Assembly (NCBI GenBank): GCA_020638955.1
Contig: JACKHO010000007.1
Location: 248,001 to 312,000, forward strand
Source of the DNA: Planctomycetaceae bacterium
GTDB taxonomy: Bacteria > Planctomycetota > Planctomycetia > Planctomycetales > Planctomycetaceae
Length of the DNA: 64,000 nucleotides
Reading direction: 5' to 3'
Shown piece by piece: positions 56,245 through 64,000 of the stretch. The translations under genes and the position numbers were made by a program. Within the stretch, counting starts at the first letter, position 1. Every line of letters starts with the position of its first letter. Under the pieces are notes generated by a model. That model searched no databases and was not told where the DNA came from. It worked only from the letters and a program-made list of their open reading frames with translations.

Positions 56245-56700
56245 ATGAATTGGCTGAACATCAGCCTGAAATCTCACAAGATGCTCGGGGGTGGCATGTA
56301 TCTCCTGACAATGCTCGTCAATGCAGTTGTCGCGCTTTCCATAGGAACTCTGCTGTGGATTGGATGCCAGAATTCCGGTCATACCCCAGATTCTCTTAAC
56401 GTCATTGTCGGCGTGGTGCTCATTGCAATCCCGGGCGTGGCGTTCTCCGCTGTCGCGTTCGTTACACGCAAGCACCGCTGGCTGGCTTTAGTGACTCTGT
56501 GTGCCTCAATATTCGTCGGGGGATTGGCCGTTTGGATTCTGGGAACGAACACCCCCTTCGCACGCATTCCGCCGGGTGATCTTTATGAAAACCCGGCCCC
56601 GCCCATTGTTTTGTTCGGTCAGACTGTCCTGACGGCAATTTGCACGACGCTGATTCTGCTACGGTACGGCTTTGCCGGCATGTATTCGCAAAAACGCTAG
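56245..56700 (+). CDS. small four-helix membrane protein, unknown function
   Basis: 151 residues with four hydrophobic segments: MYLLTMLVNAVVALSIGTLL, LNVIVGVVLIAIPGVAFSAV, WLALVTLCASIFVGGLAVWI, and FGQTVLTAICTTLILLRYGF. It lies exactly between two copies of a repeat, with complementary outer ends at 55935 and 56898. No family recognised. Confidence 0.55.
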   Translation: MNWLNISLKSHKMLGGGMYLLTMLVNAVVALSIGTLLWIGCQNSGHTPDSLNVIVGVVLIAIPGVAFSAVAFVTRKHRWLALVTLCASIFVGGLAVWILGTNTPFARIPPGDLYENPAPPIVLFGQTVLTAICTTLILLRYGFAGMYSQKR

Positions 56701-56716
56701 CAACTCAACTGAAATT

Positions 56717-56898
56717 GGGGCGGCGAATTCGTCGACCAATCGGGCAGTCACGTTGAATTTCTGATCGACGAAAGAAAATCACCACGGAGTCACGGAGGAC
56801 ACGGAGCTGGCGTGATGGCGCCGTCACCTGAACAATTCTCACTGCCCTCCTTGTCTCCGTGGTTATTCGTCGCCGTCCTGATTTTATCTGGGCCACCC
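56717..56898. repeat. repeat copy right of the small membrane gene
   Basis: Contains CGGGCAGTCACGTTGAAT, CACGGAGTCACGGAGGACAC and TCCTTGTCTCCGTGG, matching 55935-56126 in order, and ends GATTTTATCTGGGCCACCC, the reverse complement (one mismatch in 19) of the start of the left copy. Confidence 0.7.
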
Positions 56899-56906
56899 GA
56901 GGCTTT

Positions 56907-57176
56907 TCACCAGCGTACGGTGAACATCCCGAAGGTCAAAAGCGATGCCACAATGTTGAAAATGATATTGGGGACGAAATAGGCAGAATAGCGGTCTGGA
57001 TGATGTCGGCGAATATGGTTGCCGCGTGTAGCAATGCGACCGGCCAGAACGACGAACATGGCCGCTCCTCCAACGACGCCGAACCAAAAGCCATTTCCCG
57101 TCATGAAGCGAATGAATGCGAGCGGCACGAACACCACCAAGAAGAGGTAGACATTGTGCAGATCGACACGCGACAC
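56907..57176 (-). CDS. small membrane protein downstream of the dehydratase
   Basis: 89 residues from a GTG at 57176 with GGAG 8 nt upstream, overlapping the end of the dehydratase gene region by its ribosome-binding site. Hydrophobic segments are LFLVVFVPLAFIRFM, FWFGVVGGAAMFVVLAG and FVPNIIFNIVASLLTFGMF, so two or three membrane helices with a basic loop (RGNHIRRHHPDR) between. Function unknown; probably co-transcribed with the dehydratase. Confidence 0.6.
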   Translation of the reverse strand: MSRVDLHNVYLFLVVFVPLAFIRFMTGNGFWFGVVGGAAMFVVLAGRIATRGNHIRRHHPDRYSAYFVPNIIFNIVASLLTFGMFTVRW

Positions 57177-57181
57177 TCTGA

Positions 57182-58285
57182 TCACTCCGTCGTCCAAACC
57201 GGATCTCCCAGCACATCCCAATTTGGTTCGATGCCGAGTCCTGGCTTGGTAGGGGCTGACATGCGGCCGTTCACTCGTTGTGGGGCTCCGTGAGCATTTT
57301 GCACGGTGACATAGCTGTTGAAGTCGGTGCAGGTGAAGAGGTAATCGGTGGGGGTGCTTTGTGCGAGATGCGAAATTGCCGCCGTGATGATGTCGCCGCC
57401 CCAACTGTCTTCGAGTGTCATCACGACGCCGAGGGATACGCACAGGTCGCGGGCCTGTTTGGCTTTGGTCAGTCCACCGAACTTACTGATTTTGATATTC
57501 ACGACGTCCATCGCACGGTCGTTCGCGGCGCGGACCAGGACGTCGATGCCGTCGATGACTTCATCCAGCACGAACGGCAGCGGAGTCCGCTGACGAATTG
57601 TCAGACACTGCTCATACGTCGCACAGGGTTGTTCGATGTACACATCCAAATCGCGGACGGCATTCACGACGCGTGCGGCCTCGTGCATGGTCCAGCCGGT
57701 GTTGGCATCGGCCACGAGGCGGTCGGTGGGGGCCAGGATTTCACGAGCGGCCCGAATGCGTTCGATGTCTTCATTGGCATTGCCGCCCACTTTCAACTGG
57801 AACCGCCGATAACCGGCGTCCCGGTATTCCTTCACATTGGCCGCCATTTCCGCGGGGGGCCGTTGAGAAATGGCCCGGTAGAGCACGACGTCCTCACCGT
57901 AACGTCCGCCGAGTAATTCGCAGACGGGCAGTCCGCTGAACTTCCCGAGCAAATCCCAGCAGGCCATGTCGATGGCGGACTTCACATAGGGATGCCCCTT
58001 CAGCTCGTAGTCCATCATGCGGTTGAGTTTGGCCAGCTCCAACGGATTCGCACCGACCAGCTTGGGAGCCAGTTCACACAGGCCAGCCCGAACCCCTGCG
58101 GCGTAAGCTGGCAAATAAACCGGGCCCAGTGGGCAGCATTCGCCGTAGCCGACGAGACCTGAATCGGTCTGGATTTCGACAACCGTCGAGTCGAAAACGT
58201 CGACGCTTTTTCCCTCCGACCAACTGTAATTCCCTTCGTGGAGGGGGAGGTCGACCTGATAGACGCTGATCTTTGTGATTTTCAT
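57182..58285 (-). CDS. enolase-superfamily cis-3-hydroxy-L-proline dehydratase-like enzyme
   Basis: 367 residues from the ATG at 58285. The mandelate racemase/muconate lactonizing subgroup motifs are present: FQLKVGG (first catalytic Lys), VADANTGW (metal Asp), IEQPC (metal Glu), VLDEVIDG (metal Glu/Asp), and NIKISKFGGLTKA (second Lys). Blocks SWSEGKSVDVFDSTVVEI and GPVYLPAYAAGVRAGL resemble cis-3-hydroxy-L-proline dehydratases I recall, which make pyrroline-2-carboxylate. The exact substrate is inference; 4-hydroxyproline betaine epimerases are close relatives. Confidence 0.85.
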   Translation of the reverse strand: MKITKISVYQVDLPLHEGNYSWSEGKSVDVFDSTVVEIQTDSGLVGYGECCPLGPVYLPAYAAGVRAGLCELAPKLVGANPLELAKLNRMMDYELKGHPYVKSAIDMACWDLLGKFSGLPVCELLGGRYGEDVVLYRAISQRPPAEMAANVKEYRDAGYRRFQLKVGGNANEDIERIRAAREILAPTDRLVADANTGWTMHEAARVVNAVRDLDVYIEQPCATYEQCLTIRQRTPLPFVLDEVIDGIDVLVRAANDRAMDVVNIKISKFGGLTKAKQARDLCVSLGVVMTLEDSWGGDIITAAISHLAQSTPTDYLFTCTDFNSYVTVQNAHGAPQRVNGRMSAPTKPGLGIEPNWDVLGDPVWTTE

Positions 58286-58495
58286 GCCCGTATCATAGCC
58301 GACCGCCTCGAACTGGGAACTGATCACCTTTTTCAGTCCAAATTGACGTCAATATCCAGCACAGCTTGACCCCTTTTCGTGGCCCCCGTATTCTTCTTGC
58401 TCAATTTGACCGGGGGGCGATTTCATCGGCTGCCCCGAAAAGTGTACGTTTACGACCTGATGAAACATTCAGGCATTGCAGGGAATGGTCCCCTT

Positions 58496-59488
58496 ATGTC
58501 GACGGATAGCCCCCCAACAGCTCCCGAACATCACTATCAGCACGATCCCGAGCGGACGGAGTTAGAGAAGCTCCTGCACTCCGGTTCCAAGTCGCTGGAG
58601 CCGTATTTCAACTACATCATCGCAGGTGTGGTGATTGTGGCCGTCGTTTTGGCTGGCTGGATTTACATGTCCCGCAGCTCAAACTACATCAGCACTGAAG
58701 GTTGGGACGAATTCGCCACCTTCGAAACGCCTGCTGATTTCCAATCGCTGGCGGACAAGCATCCCGATGCCCCAGTCGCCAACTGGGCTCTGCTGGAAGC
58801 GGGCCGTCTCTACACCAGTGAAGGCATGGCGGAGGCGTTGACGAATCGCGAGGCGAGCGACGAAAGCCTGGGCGAAGCCAAAGCGGCTTTCAATAAAATC
58901 CTCGACAAAGGGAACGCCGTACCTGCCGAGATTCGGGAGGAAGCGTTGTTCGGGCTCGCCAACTGCCTGGAAGCACTCTCGGGCGATAACACTTCTGAGG
59001 CCGTGGAAGCCTACGAAACCCTGTTGAGCGAATTCGACAACTCGCGCCACAAGAAGTGGGCGGAAGCACGGGTCAAGGAACTCCAGAAAGAGGAAACCAA
59101 AGACTTCTACGTCTGGTTCCGTGAACAAGACCCGTCTCCCGCCGACCGTTTGCTCCCGCGCGACTTGCTGCCGCCCGGGCATCCCATGCTTCCTCCGCCA
59201 CCTTCCGATGGTGGTAGCCTGATTCCGCCGCCACCTTCGAGTGATTCCGTTCCACCGCCACCGTCCGGCACGACTGAGGAAGGGACCAAGCCGGAACCTC
59301 CCGCCGAAGGAACGGAACCCGCAGCTCCGGAAGAGGGTAAGGAAGGTACTCCTGAGTCACCGGCCTCGACGGAAGAGAAGAGCGAGCCAACAACCGAAAC
59401 TCCTGAGACTCCCGCAACGGAAACCCCTGCGGCCCCGGCTACCGAGACATCTGAGTCGCCTGCTGAGCCTGAAGGTGGCAAAGAGTAA
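58496..59488 (+). CDS. membrane-anchored YfgM/TPR-like protein with Pro/Glu-rich tail
   Basis: 330 residues from the ATG at 58496 (58460 is possible). One membrane helix (FNYIIAGVVIVAVVLAGWIY at about 43-62) follows a His-rich cytoplasmic start. A TPR-like helical domain covers about 65-210 (WALLEAGRLYTSEGMAEAL, EALFGLANCLEALSGD), as in YfgM-type proteins that link the Sec translocon to periplasmic chaperones. The last 110 residues are a Pro/Glu/Thr-rich spacer. Role by analogy only. Confidence 0.7.
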   Translation: MSTDSPPTAPEHHYQHDPERTELEKLLHSGSKSLEPYFNYIIAGVVIVAVVLAGWIYMSRSSNYISTEGWDEFATFETPADFQSLADKHPDAPVANWALLEAGRLYTSEGMAEALTNREASDESLGEAKAAFNKILDKGNAVPAEIREEALFGLANCLEALSGDNTSEAVEAYETLLSEFDNSRHKKWAEARVKELQKEETKDFYVWFREQDPSPADRLLPRDLLPPGHPMLPPPPSDGGSLIPPPPSSDSVPPPPSGTTEEGTKPEPPAEGTEPAAPEEGKEGTPESPASTEEKSEPTTETPETPATETPAAPATETSESPAEPEGGKE

Positions 59489-59578
59489 ATTCGGTTCGAG
59501 TCTTACCGTGCCACGTGTGAGACGTGCTTTTTTCAAAACCTCAATTCCAGCGCGTCATCTCGTGCTGATGCAGTCGTC

Positions 59579-60817
59579 ATGCCCACGCTTTCACCGGTCG
59601 CTTCTGCCCTTGTTCCTGTCGATTCCGCAGCAGCCGAGGCAATTAGTGCCCCGAATTACGACGAGTTTCAAAGCGATTTGGAAGTGTGGGAGATTCTGCA
59701 GCGACAGCCGAAGTCACTGCTGACCGTCACCATGTCGCACTGCCACGTCGGCGACCTCAAGGATGCACCTTCAGAAGGTGGCGAGGTCGCACTGCAGCAT
59801 GCCGCAGCCGAAATGCAGAAGCTTATTGACGACGAGCAAACGCGGACAATCGAGGGTTTGTTGTGGGTGTATGAGATTACCTCTCCGAAGCGTCCGAACG
59901 CTCCCCAACTTGGGGTTGGTGGCCACGGAGCCACTGCGGAAATTCGCACTGACGAGAACCCTGCAGGAAACATCATCCGCAATGAAGGCATTCGGCCCGA
60001 AAAAATGCAGGGCCGTGCCGATTTGCTGAACGCCATTAGTGCGGACACGGGATTCGTGAATCTGGCAGTGCAGGACAAGTCTGGTCAGCTTCTGGATGCA
60101 CTCAACCAGGTGGCAGCCTCACGAGCATGTGACCTGGAAGTGATCGACGAAGACAAGAACCGCCACCGCGTCTGGTTCCTCACCGATGCAGCTCAGCAGC
60201 AGAAGTTCGTCGACCTCATCCAGGCCGAACCAGCCGCCTATGTGGCTGACGGAAACCACCGCAGCGCCGCGGCTGCCCAGCTCGGCAAGCCGCACTTTCT
60301 GTCCGTCTTTTTCCCAACCGGACGTCTGGGACTCGAGCCGTACAACCGCCTTTTGCCACTCAATGGATTGTCAGCGGAAGAGTTCCTGGGAAAAGTGCAG
60401 GAGCAGTTTGAACTGGAGTCGCTCGGAGCCGTCGATACATATCGGCCCGACGCTGTCAACAAGTTCGGCCTTTACATTGGTGGGAGCTGGCATTCGCTGA
60501 CACCCAAAGCTGGCAGTTTTAATCCCGACGATGCTGCCGAAGCCATTGACGCCGCCATCATTCAGCAACACATCATTGATGGTCTGCTGGGAATGTCCGA
60601 TGCCCGCGACAAACGCATCAACTACGTCGGCGGCAACAAAGACGCAGCGTATCTGAAAGCCCGCGTCGACGCTGGCGATTACGACCTCGCCCTTTCACTG
60701 GCTCCAGTGACCATGGATCAGTTCGTCGCGGTGTGCGAGCAAAACAAGTTCATGCCACCGAAGTCGACCTGGTTCGATCCCAAAATCCGCACAGGACTGG
60801 TCATTTCGCTGCTGTAG
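59579..60817 (+). CDS. DUF1015 family protein
   Basis: 412 residues of the DUF1015 family. Recognisable blocks are VWEILQRQPKSLL, IHNEGIRPEK-like IIRNEGIRPEKMQGRADLL, YVADGNHRSAAAAQLG and FFPTGRLGLEPYNRLL. The family usually has ADGHHR; here the first His is Asn. DUF1015 genes occur widely in anaerobes and planctomycetes, often next to serine/phosphoserine or thiamine genes; function unproven. The gap to the previous gene is 90 nt. Confidence 0.85.
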   Translation: MPTLSPVASALVPVDSAAAEAISAPNYDEFQSDLEVWEILQRQPKSLLTVTMSHCHVGDLKDAPSEGGEVALQHAAAEMQKLIDDEQTRTIEGLLWVYEITSPKRPNAPQLGVGGHGATAEIRTDENPAGNIIRNEGIRPEKMQGRADLLNAISADTGFVNLAVQDKSGQLLDALNQVAASRACDLEVIDEDKNRHRVWFLTDAAQQQKFVDLIQAEPAAYVADGNHRSAAAAQLGKPHFLSVFFPTGRLGLEPYNRLLPLNGLSAEEFLGKVQEQFELESLGAVDTYRPDAVNKFGLYIGGSWHSLTPKAGSFNPDDAAEAIDAAIIQQHIIDGLLGMSDARDKRINYVGGNKDAAYLKARVDAGDYDLALSLAPVTMDQFVAVCEQNKFMPPKSTWFDPKIRTGLVISLL

Positions 60818-60834
60818 TTGGCGGAGACAGTCTT

Positions 60835-62097
60835 ATGGATCAATCTACCGACCACCAACCGCGCCACTGGAAATCAGGGCTCATTGGGATGGTCGTTGTC
60901 GGTGGGTTGGCCACTGCGATTGCTCTTTCGATTGGCTTCTCGGCAGAGCTGCGGGAAAAAACCATTGCCCGGCAACTGCAAGACGTGCCGACCGATGACT
61001 TTCGAGCACAAGCTGCAGTTGTTGCGATCCGATATGAATCTCTACCCAGGCTATGGGTGCGATATGCACTGCGTCCGACTCTCCTGGGATTGCTGAGTGG
61101 GCTACTTTTCTCCCACCTGTTCCTGCAGCGGGACAACATGTCGTCCCGCACGAGTGGTGCAATTCTGCTTGCACTAGCAATTGCCCTTGCCGCCAGCTAC
61201 TGGTTCCCAGATTCCAACGGGCTCATTTACATCGACAGTCGAGACCAGTTTCAATGGGCGGAAGACCTGCGAGCGGACCAACCCACCACACGCGAAGCCG
61301 CAGTTCACGCTGCTGTCGAACTGCTGAAGTGCCCACCGTTTTTCGGTCGAGCGTCACTCATTCATTCGCTCGGTGTCCTGGGCGATGAAGCTCAACCGGC
61401 AATTCCGGTGCTGAATTCGCTGAAGCATGATCCCGAACAGGACGTACGCGACGCCGCGGAAATGGCGCTGGAACAAATCACGGAGTCATGGGAACTGCAA
61501 ATCGACGCCGTGCGCGGCGGTGTATCCCGCCGTATCGATATTTCATTTCATGACGTCAATGATCACCAGCTTCTCGCGTTGAAAGAAGATTGCACCGCAC
61601 TCGAAGTCTTGCAGCTTGAGCGGACGAACATCACGACACCTACACTCGCAGAAGTCGTTCCCGGCATCCCGGCATTGAAACGCTTGAAACTCGGCGGGCC
61701 AGTGGATGCGGCGGCGTTCGAATCGATCGCACATCTGGAACACCTCGAAGTTTTGAACCTGCCGCAGGCCGAGTGTCCCACGGCCTCACTTCAGCAACTG
61801 GCGAAGCTGCCGCACCTCAATTTGCTGAGAATTGCTTCTGGCGACATTGATGATGCTTCGCTCGAATGTCTCAAAGAGTTCCCGAGCCTGAAATATCTGC
61901 ATCTCATCGACACTTCGATTTCAGACGACGGCCTTGCAGTCATTGCGAAGTTGCCAAACTTGCAGTCCTTCTACGTCGATGGCGGCCACTGCACCGAACG
62001 CGGCCTCGCTACGCTGCTCGAAGAGAATCCCCACCTGCACATTCACTGGAACGACCTGCACCTCGACAACGACAGGTCAGGGCACACGCACGAGTGA
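60835..62097 (+). CDS. membrane protein with HEAT-like and leucine-rich repeats
   Basis: 420 residues from the ATG at 60835, with GGAG 8 nt upstream. Membrane helices are at about 13-35 (SGLIGMVVVGGLATAIALSI), 75-97 and 105-120. Then one HEAT-like unit (LIHSLGVLGDEAQPAIPVLN, DVRDAAEMALEQI), and from about 245 six leucine-rich repeats (LKRLKLGGP, LEHLEVLNLPQAE, LPNLQSFYVDGG). This combination suggests protein binding outside the membrane. It starts 17 nt after the DUF1015 stop and is likely co-transcribed. Confidence 0.65.
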   Translation: MDQSTDHQPRHWKSGLIGMVVVGGLATAIALSIGFSAELREKTIARQLQDVPTDDFRAQAAVVAIRYESLPRLWVRYALRPTLLGLLSGLLFSHLFLQRDNMSSRTSGAILLALAIALAASYWFPDSNGLIYIDSRDQFQWAEDLRADQPTTREAAVHAAVELLKCPPFFGRASLIHSLGVLGDEAQPAIPVLNSLKHDPEQDVRDAAEMALEQITESWELQIDAVRGGVSRRIDISFHDVNDHQLLALKEDCTALEVLQLERTNITTPTLAEVVPGIPALKRLKLGGPVDAAAFESIAHLEHLEVLNLPQAECPTASLQQLAKLPHLNLLRIASGDIDDASLECLKEFPSLKYLHLIDTSISDDGLAVIAKLPNLQSFYVDGGHCTERGLATLLEENPHLHIHWNDLHLDNDRSGHTHE

Positions 62098-62104
62098 ATT
62101 GTTC

Positions 62105-62189
62105 GGGAGGGCGAGGCTCCGGCCGAGCCGCATTTCCGGATGCGGCCTTGAACCACCTTCGCGGCTCAGCCGGAGCTTCGCCCTCGTGG
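62105..62189. repeat. imperfect palindrome, copy 1, next to the DUF4279 gene
   Basis: GGGAGGGCGAGGCTCCGGCC at the left and GCCGGAGCTTCGCCCTCGTGG at the right form one long imperfect stem. The arms GCCGAGCCGCAT and TTCGCGGCTCAGC-GGAGCTTCGCCCTC recur in the same order at 63202-63274. Confidence 0.65.
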
Positions 62190-62192
62190 TGT

Positions 62193-63143
62193 CTAATTCG
62201 ACTCGTCAGATTCCGCGTCGTCGATTTTGTAGAAATCAAACCTGAGATTGATGCGGAGTTCTGCGAGGGATGCCAGAAGTTCATATGGGTATGATTGGTC
62301 GCAAAGCCGATCAGCAAAGATTCCAATGAAGCACTCGATTTCACCTCCCTCATCGGAAATATGTTCAAGGTAACCTCGATGAGGAGACAGCAACGCGATA
62401 ACGCATTCGAGGAACGTCGGCAAATCATCGCCGTCACGGACGGGCAGTTCACACATCCAATGAGAGAAGTCGTAAACACGCCCCGGAATATTTCGGTCAG
62501 TTTGGCCAGCACCGGAGGTTCTCGAGGGTTCAATCCCCAAACATGCTGTGACGTCCTCGGGGTTGATACTGGGATGAAGAATGTGCAGGGTGGCACAGTA
62601 TTCGAAAGAATTGAGGCCAGCAGCATGCTTGGCTTTCTTCATGGAGTTCGTGCATTCGCCGGCAGATTGAGTTTTGTTCGGTAAAGACAAACCTGCCACA
62701 CCAGCAGCTGCCAACGCAGCAGACCAGCGAGCAGGGTCTTGTAATAGTGGACGATACCATCGCATTGGAATCGCACCATCATTGAGTTGCTTGACCATGA
62801 ACTCACGCAGTCGCCATTGATCGACCCCCGGTTTGTCGAAGTCAAAATCAATACCCCCGCAGTTATTCGGCTTACTGATGTCAATTCCAACGCCATGGAT
62901 TCGGTAGTGCCAAGGCGAATTGGGAAACTGTCCTGACCGAGGTTTATTGAACCGCCTGATGTTCGCCAGAAAGTCGTCCGGAGATGACAAGTTGAATGTT
63001 GCGCATATCAACTCCTCGGCCCATTTGCGACTGCTGAACCACATCGTGACCAAATCGGAAACTAACTGTGTATCGTCACGGGCGGTCATCATTCGCTCAA
63101 CGGCGTTGCTTGAAGTGTCTGCGGTAGACTTCCACCGGGGCAC
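62193..63143 (-). CDS. two-domain protein with C-terminal DUF4279
   Basis: Up to 316 residues; the ATGs at 63092 and 63089 are alternative starts. The N-terminal domain (about 30-140, with SPWHYRIHGVGIDISKPNNC and GIDFDFDKPGVDQWRLREF) resembles DUF6896-type proteins. The C-terminal 125 residues fit DUF4279 (ATLHILHPSINPEDVTACLG, FSHWMCELPVRDGDD, PHRGYLEHISDEGGEIECFI). Such domains are common in immunity proteins of polymorphic toxin systems. The gene lies between two copies of an intergenic repeat, with no toxin gene in sight. Confidence 0.6.
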   Translation of the reverse strand: MPRWKSTADTSSNAVERMMTARDDTQLVSDLVTMWFSSRKWAEELICATFNLSSPDDFLANIRRFNKPRSGQFPNSPWHYRIHGVGIDISKPNNCGGIDFDFDKPGVDQWRLREFMVKQLNDGAIPMRWYRPLLQDPARWSAALAAAGVAGLSLPNKTQSAGECTNSMKKAKHAAGLNSFEYCATLHILHPSINPEDVTACLGIEPSRTSGAGQTDRNIPGRVYDFSHWMCELPVRDGDDLPTFLECVIALLSPHRGYLEHISDEGGEIECFIGIFADRLCDQSYPYELLASLAELRINLRFDFYKIDDAESDESN

Positions 63144-63201
63144 AGTATTACAGAATTACGCATCTCGCATGCCATAATCCACATGGTAATGCCAGTTGAT
63201 G

Positions 63202-63274
63202 GCCTCCCGCCGAGCCGCATGCGCAAAAGGAAGTAGGTACCACGTTCGCGGCTCAGCAGGAGCTTCGCCCTCCC
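63202..63274. repeat. imperfect palindrome, copy 2, next to the DUF4279 gene
   Basis: Begins GCCTCCCGCCGAGCCGCATG and ends TCGCGGCTCAGCAGGAGCTT then CGCCCTCCC. Same orientation as 62105-62189, so the two are direct repeats on either side of the gene. Confidence 0.65.
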
Positions 63275-63287
63275 ATTGCCTGCCGTG

Positions 63288-64000
63288 TTACTTCCGCTGA
63301 CGCAGCACGAACTTCTGTGCCCGCTTGCCGATGATGTCCCCAAGGTAGACGTTGCCATCGGAGTCGAGGGCGAGGCAGTGGAGCCAGTTGACGTCGCCGG
63401 GTTGTTCTTCGCCATCGGTACCCTTGGGAATGGTCCACAGTTGCTGCAGTCGGCCATTGGTCCCGAACTTCATGATGAGCTGATCTTTGGGTGGGCAACT
63501 CAGTGGCGCGCCGGGATAGTCGGGATGCTCCAGCCACGGCATGGGTGAACATCCGCAGACCCAGATTTCGTCATCTGCACCATTGCTTCCGTGCTTCACC
63601 CAGAAACCCCACGGCACAACGACGTTCTGCCAACTGTCAACGAGCTTGCCTTGTTGCGAGTAAATTTGCACGCGGGCGTTGTTGCGGTCGGCAACGTACA
63701 ACCGTCCTTTCGAGTCGATATCGATGGCATGTGGCAGGCTGAATTCGTTGCGGCCAATCCCGAGTCCGCCCCATTCCTTCACGTAGTTGTCGTTGGCGTC
63801 GAAGTGCACAATTCGGTTGTTGCCGTAGCCGTCAGAAACGAACACCTGCCCGTCGGGCGTAATGGCCATGTCGGTGGGCTTGTTGAGGTGCGTCTTGTCT
63901 TCGCCGGGAACGCCGGGGGTCCCAATGGTTCGCAGAATCTCACCGTCTGGCGTGAACTGACGAATAATGTGCAGTCCGATGTCAGCAACCCAAACGTTCC
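63288..64000 (-). CDS. NHL-repeat beta-propeller protein (partial, 5' end outside)
   Basis: About 237 residues to the stop at 63288; the frame stays open to the right edge. NHL repeats are regular: WVADIGLHIIRQFTPDGEIL, FVSDGYGNNRIVHFDANDNY, YVADRNNARVQIYSQQGKLV, and NVYLGDIIGKRAQKFVL. Exported propellers of this kind are common in planctomycetes; some are related to peptidyl-alpha-hydroxyglycine lyases. The Cys pair in WVCGCSPMPW could form a disulfide. Function open. Confidence 0.8.
   Translation of the reverse strand, partial: NVWVADIGLHIIRQFTPDGEILRTIGTPGVPGEDKTHLNKPTDMAITPDGQVFVSDGYGNNRIVHFDANDNYVKEWGGLGIGRNEFSLPHAIDIDSKGRLYVADRNNARVQIYSQQGKLVDSWQNVVVPWGFWVKHGSNGADDEIWVCGCSPMPWLEHPDYPGAPLSCPPKDQLIMKFGTNGRLQQLWTIPKGTDGEEQPGDVNWLHCLALDSDGNVYLGDIIGKRAQKFVLRQRK

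Noticed and set aside
55935..56898. CRISPR-like repeats
   Set aside because: Only two copies, each about 190 nt and hairpin-forming, with a coding gene between; no regular short repeat-spacer pattern anywhere in the window.

Overview
The window looks like chromosomal DNA of a planctomycete. Signs are a BBP7-type outer-membrane barrel protein, three S1 sulfatases, a DUF1559 pseudopilin, Tat-exported Gfo/Idh/MocA and sugar-isomerase-like proteins, a DUF1593 protein, a DUF1573 lipoprotein, many secreted proteins of unknown role, and palindromic intergenic repeats. Genes lie on both strands in short clusters. I call no CRISPR array, rRNA or prophage, and no promoter with confidence.

Layout. 0-8.6 kb: end of an EF-hand protein, a zinc-ribbon protein, the BBP7 barrel with a good terminator, a small secreted protein, a minus-strand pair of GH88/GH105-like hydrolase and sialidase, and an M28 peptidase with a small membrane protein. 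8.7-13.3 kb: a response regulator and its histidine kinase, the kinase split by a complete 2,392-bp IS1595-family element (perfect 24-bp inverted repeats, 8-bp target duplication) that carries small passenger genes. 13.4-19.4 kb: a Tat isomerase-like protein, tRNA-Asp, two coupled sulfatases, and a DUF1559 pseudopilin behind a cobalamin riboswitch and a terminator hairpin. 19.5-27.2 kb: cysS with an aberrant KMSKS region, a DUF1593 protein, an LRR protein, a TlpA-like protein and a membrane-anchored unknown. 27.9-29.4 kb: an intact IS1182-family element in the loop of a palindrome. 29.7-38.6 kb: a flotillin/YqiJ pair, a sulfatase broken by one extra G, DUF1697 and DUF2971 proteins, and a MATE transporter. 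38.8-48.9 kb: Gfo/Idh/MocA protein, nrnA, rimI, truA, two overlapping GTPase genes, a PQQ-type propeller and ribF. 49.0-64.0 kb: HAD phosphatase, PduO-type adenosyltransferase and SurA-like chaperone on the minus strand, DUF1573 lipoprotein, sodium symporter, secretin-like protein, a repeat-bounded membrane gene, an enolase-superfamily dehydratase, a YfgM-like protein, DUF1015, a HEAT/LRR membrane protein, a DUF4279 protein between two repeats, and the end of an NHL propeller.

Together: sulfatases, sialidase, GH105-like hydrolase and sugar oxidoreductase/isomerase suggest a life spent breaking down sulfated polysaccharides. The riboswitch and the PduO enzyme show that the cell uses cobalamin. 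The most unusual points are the B12-switched pseudopilin, the passenger genes in the IS1595 element, the degenerate KMSKS loop in CysRS, and gene-sized units bracketed by shared repeats.
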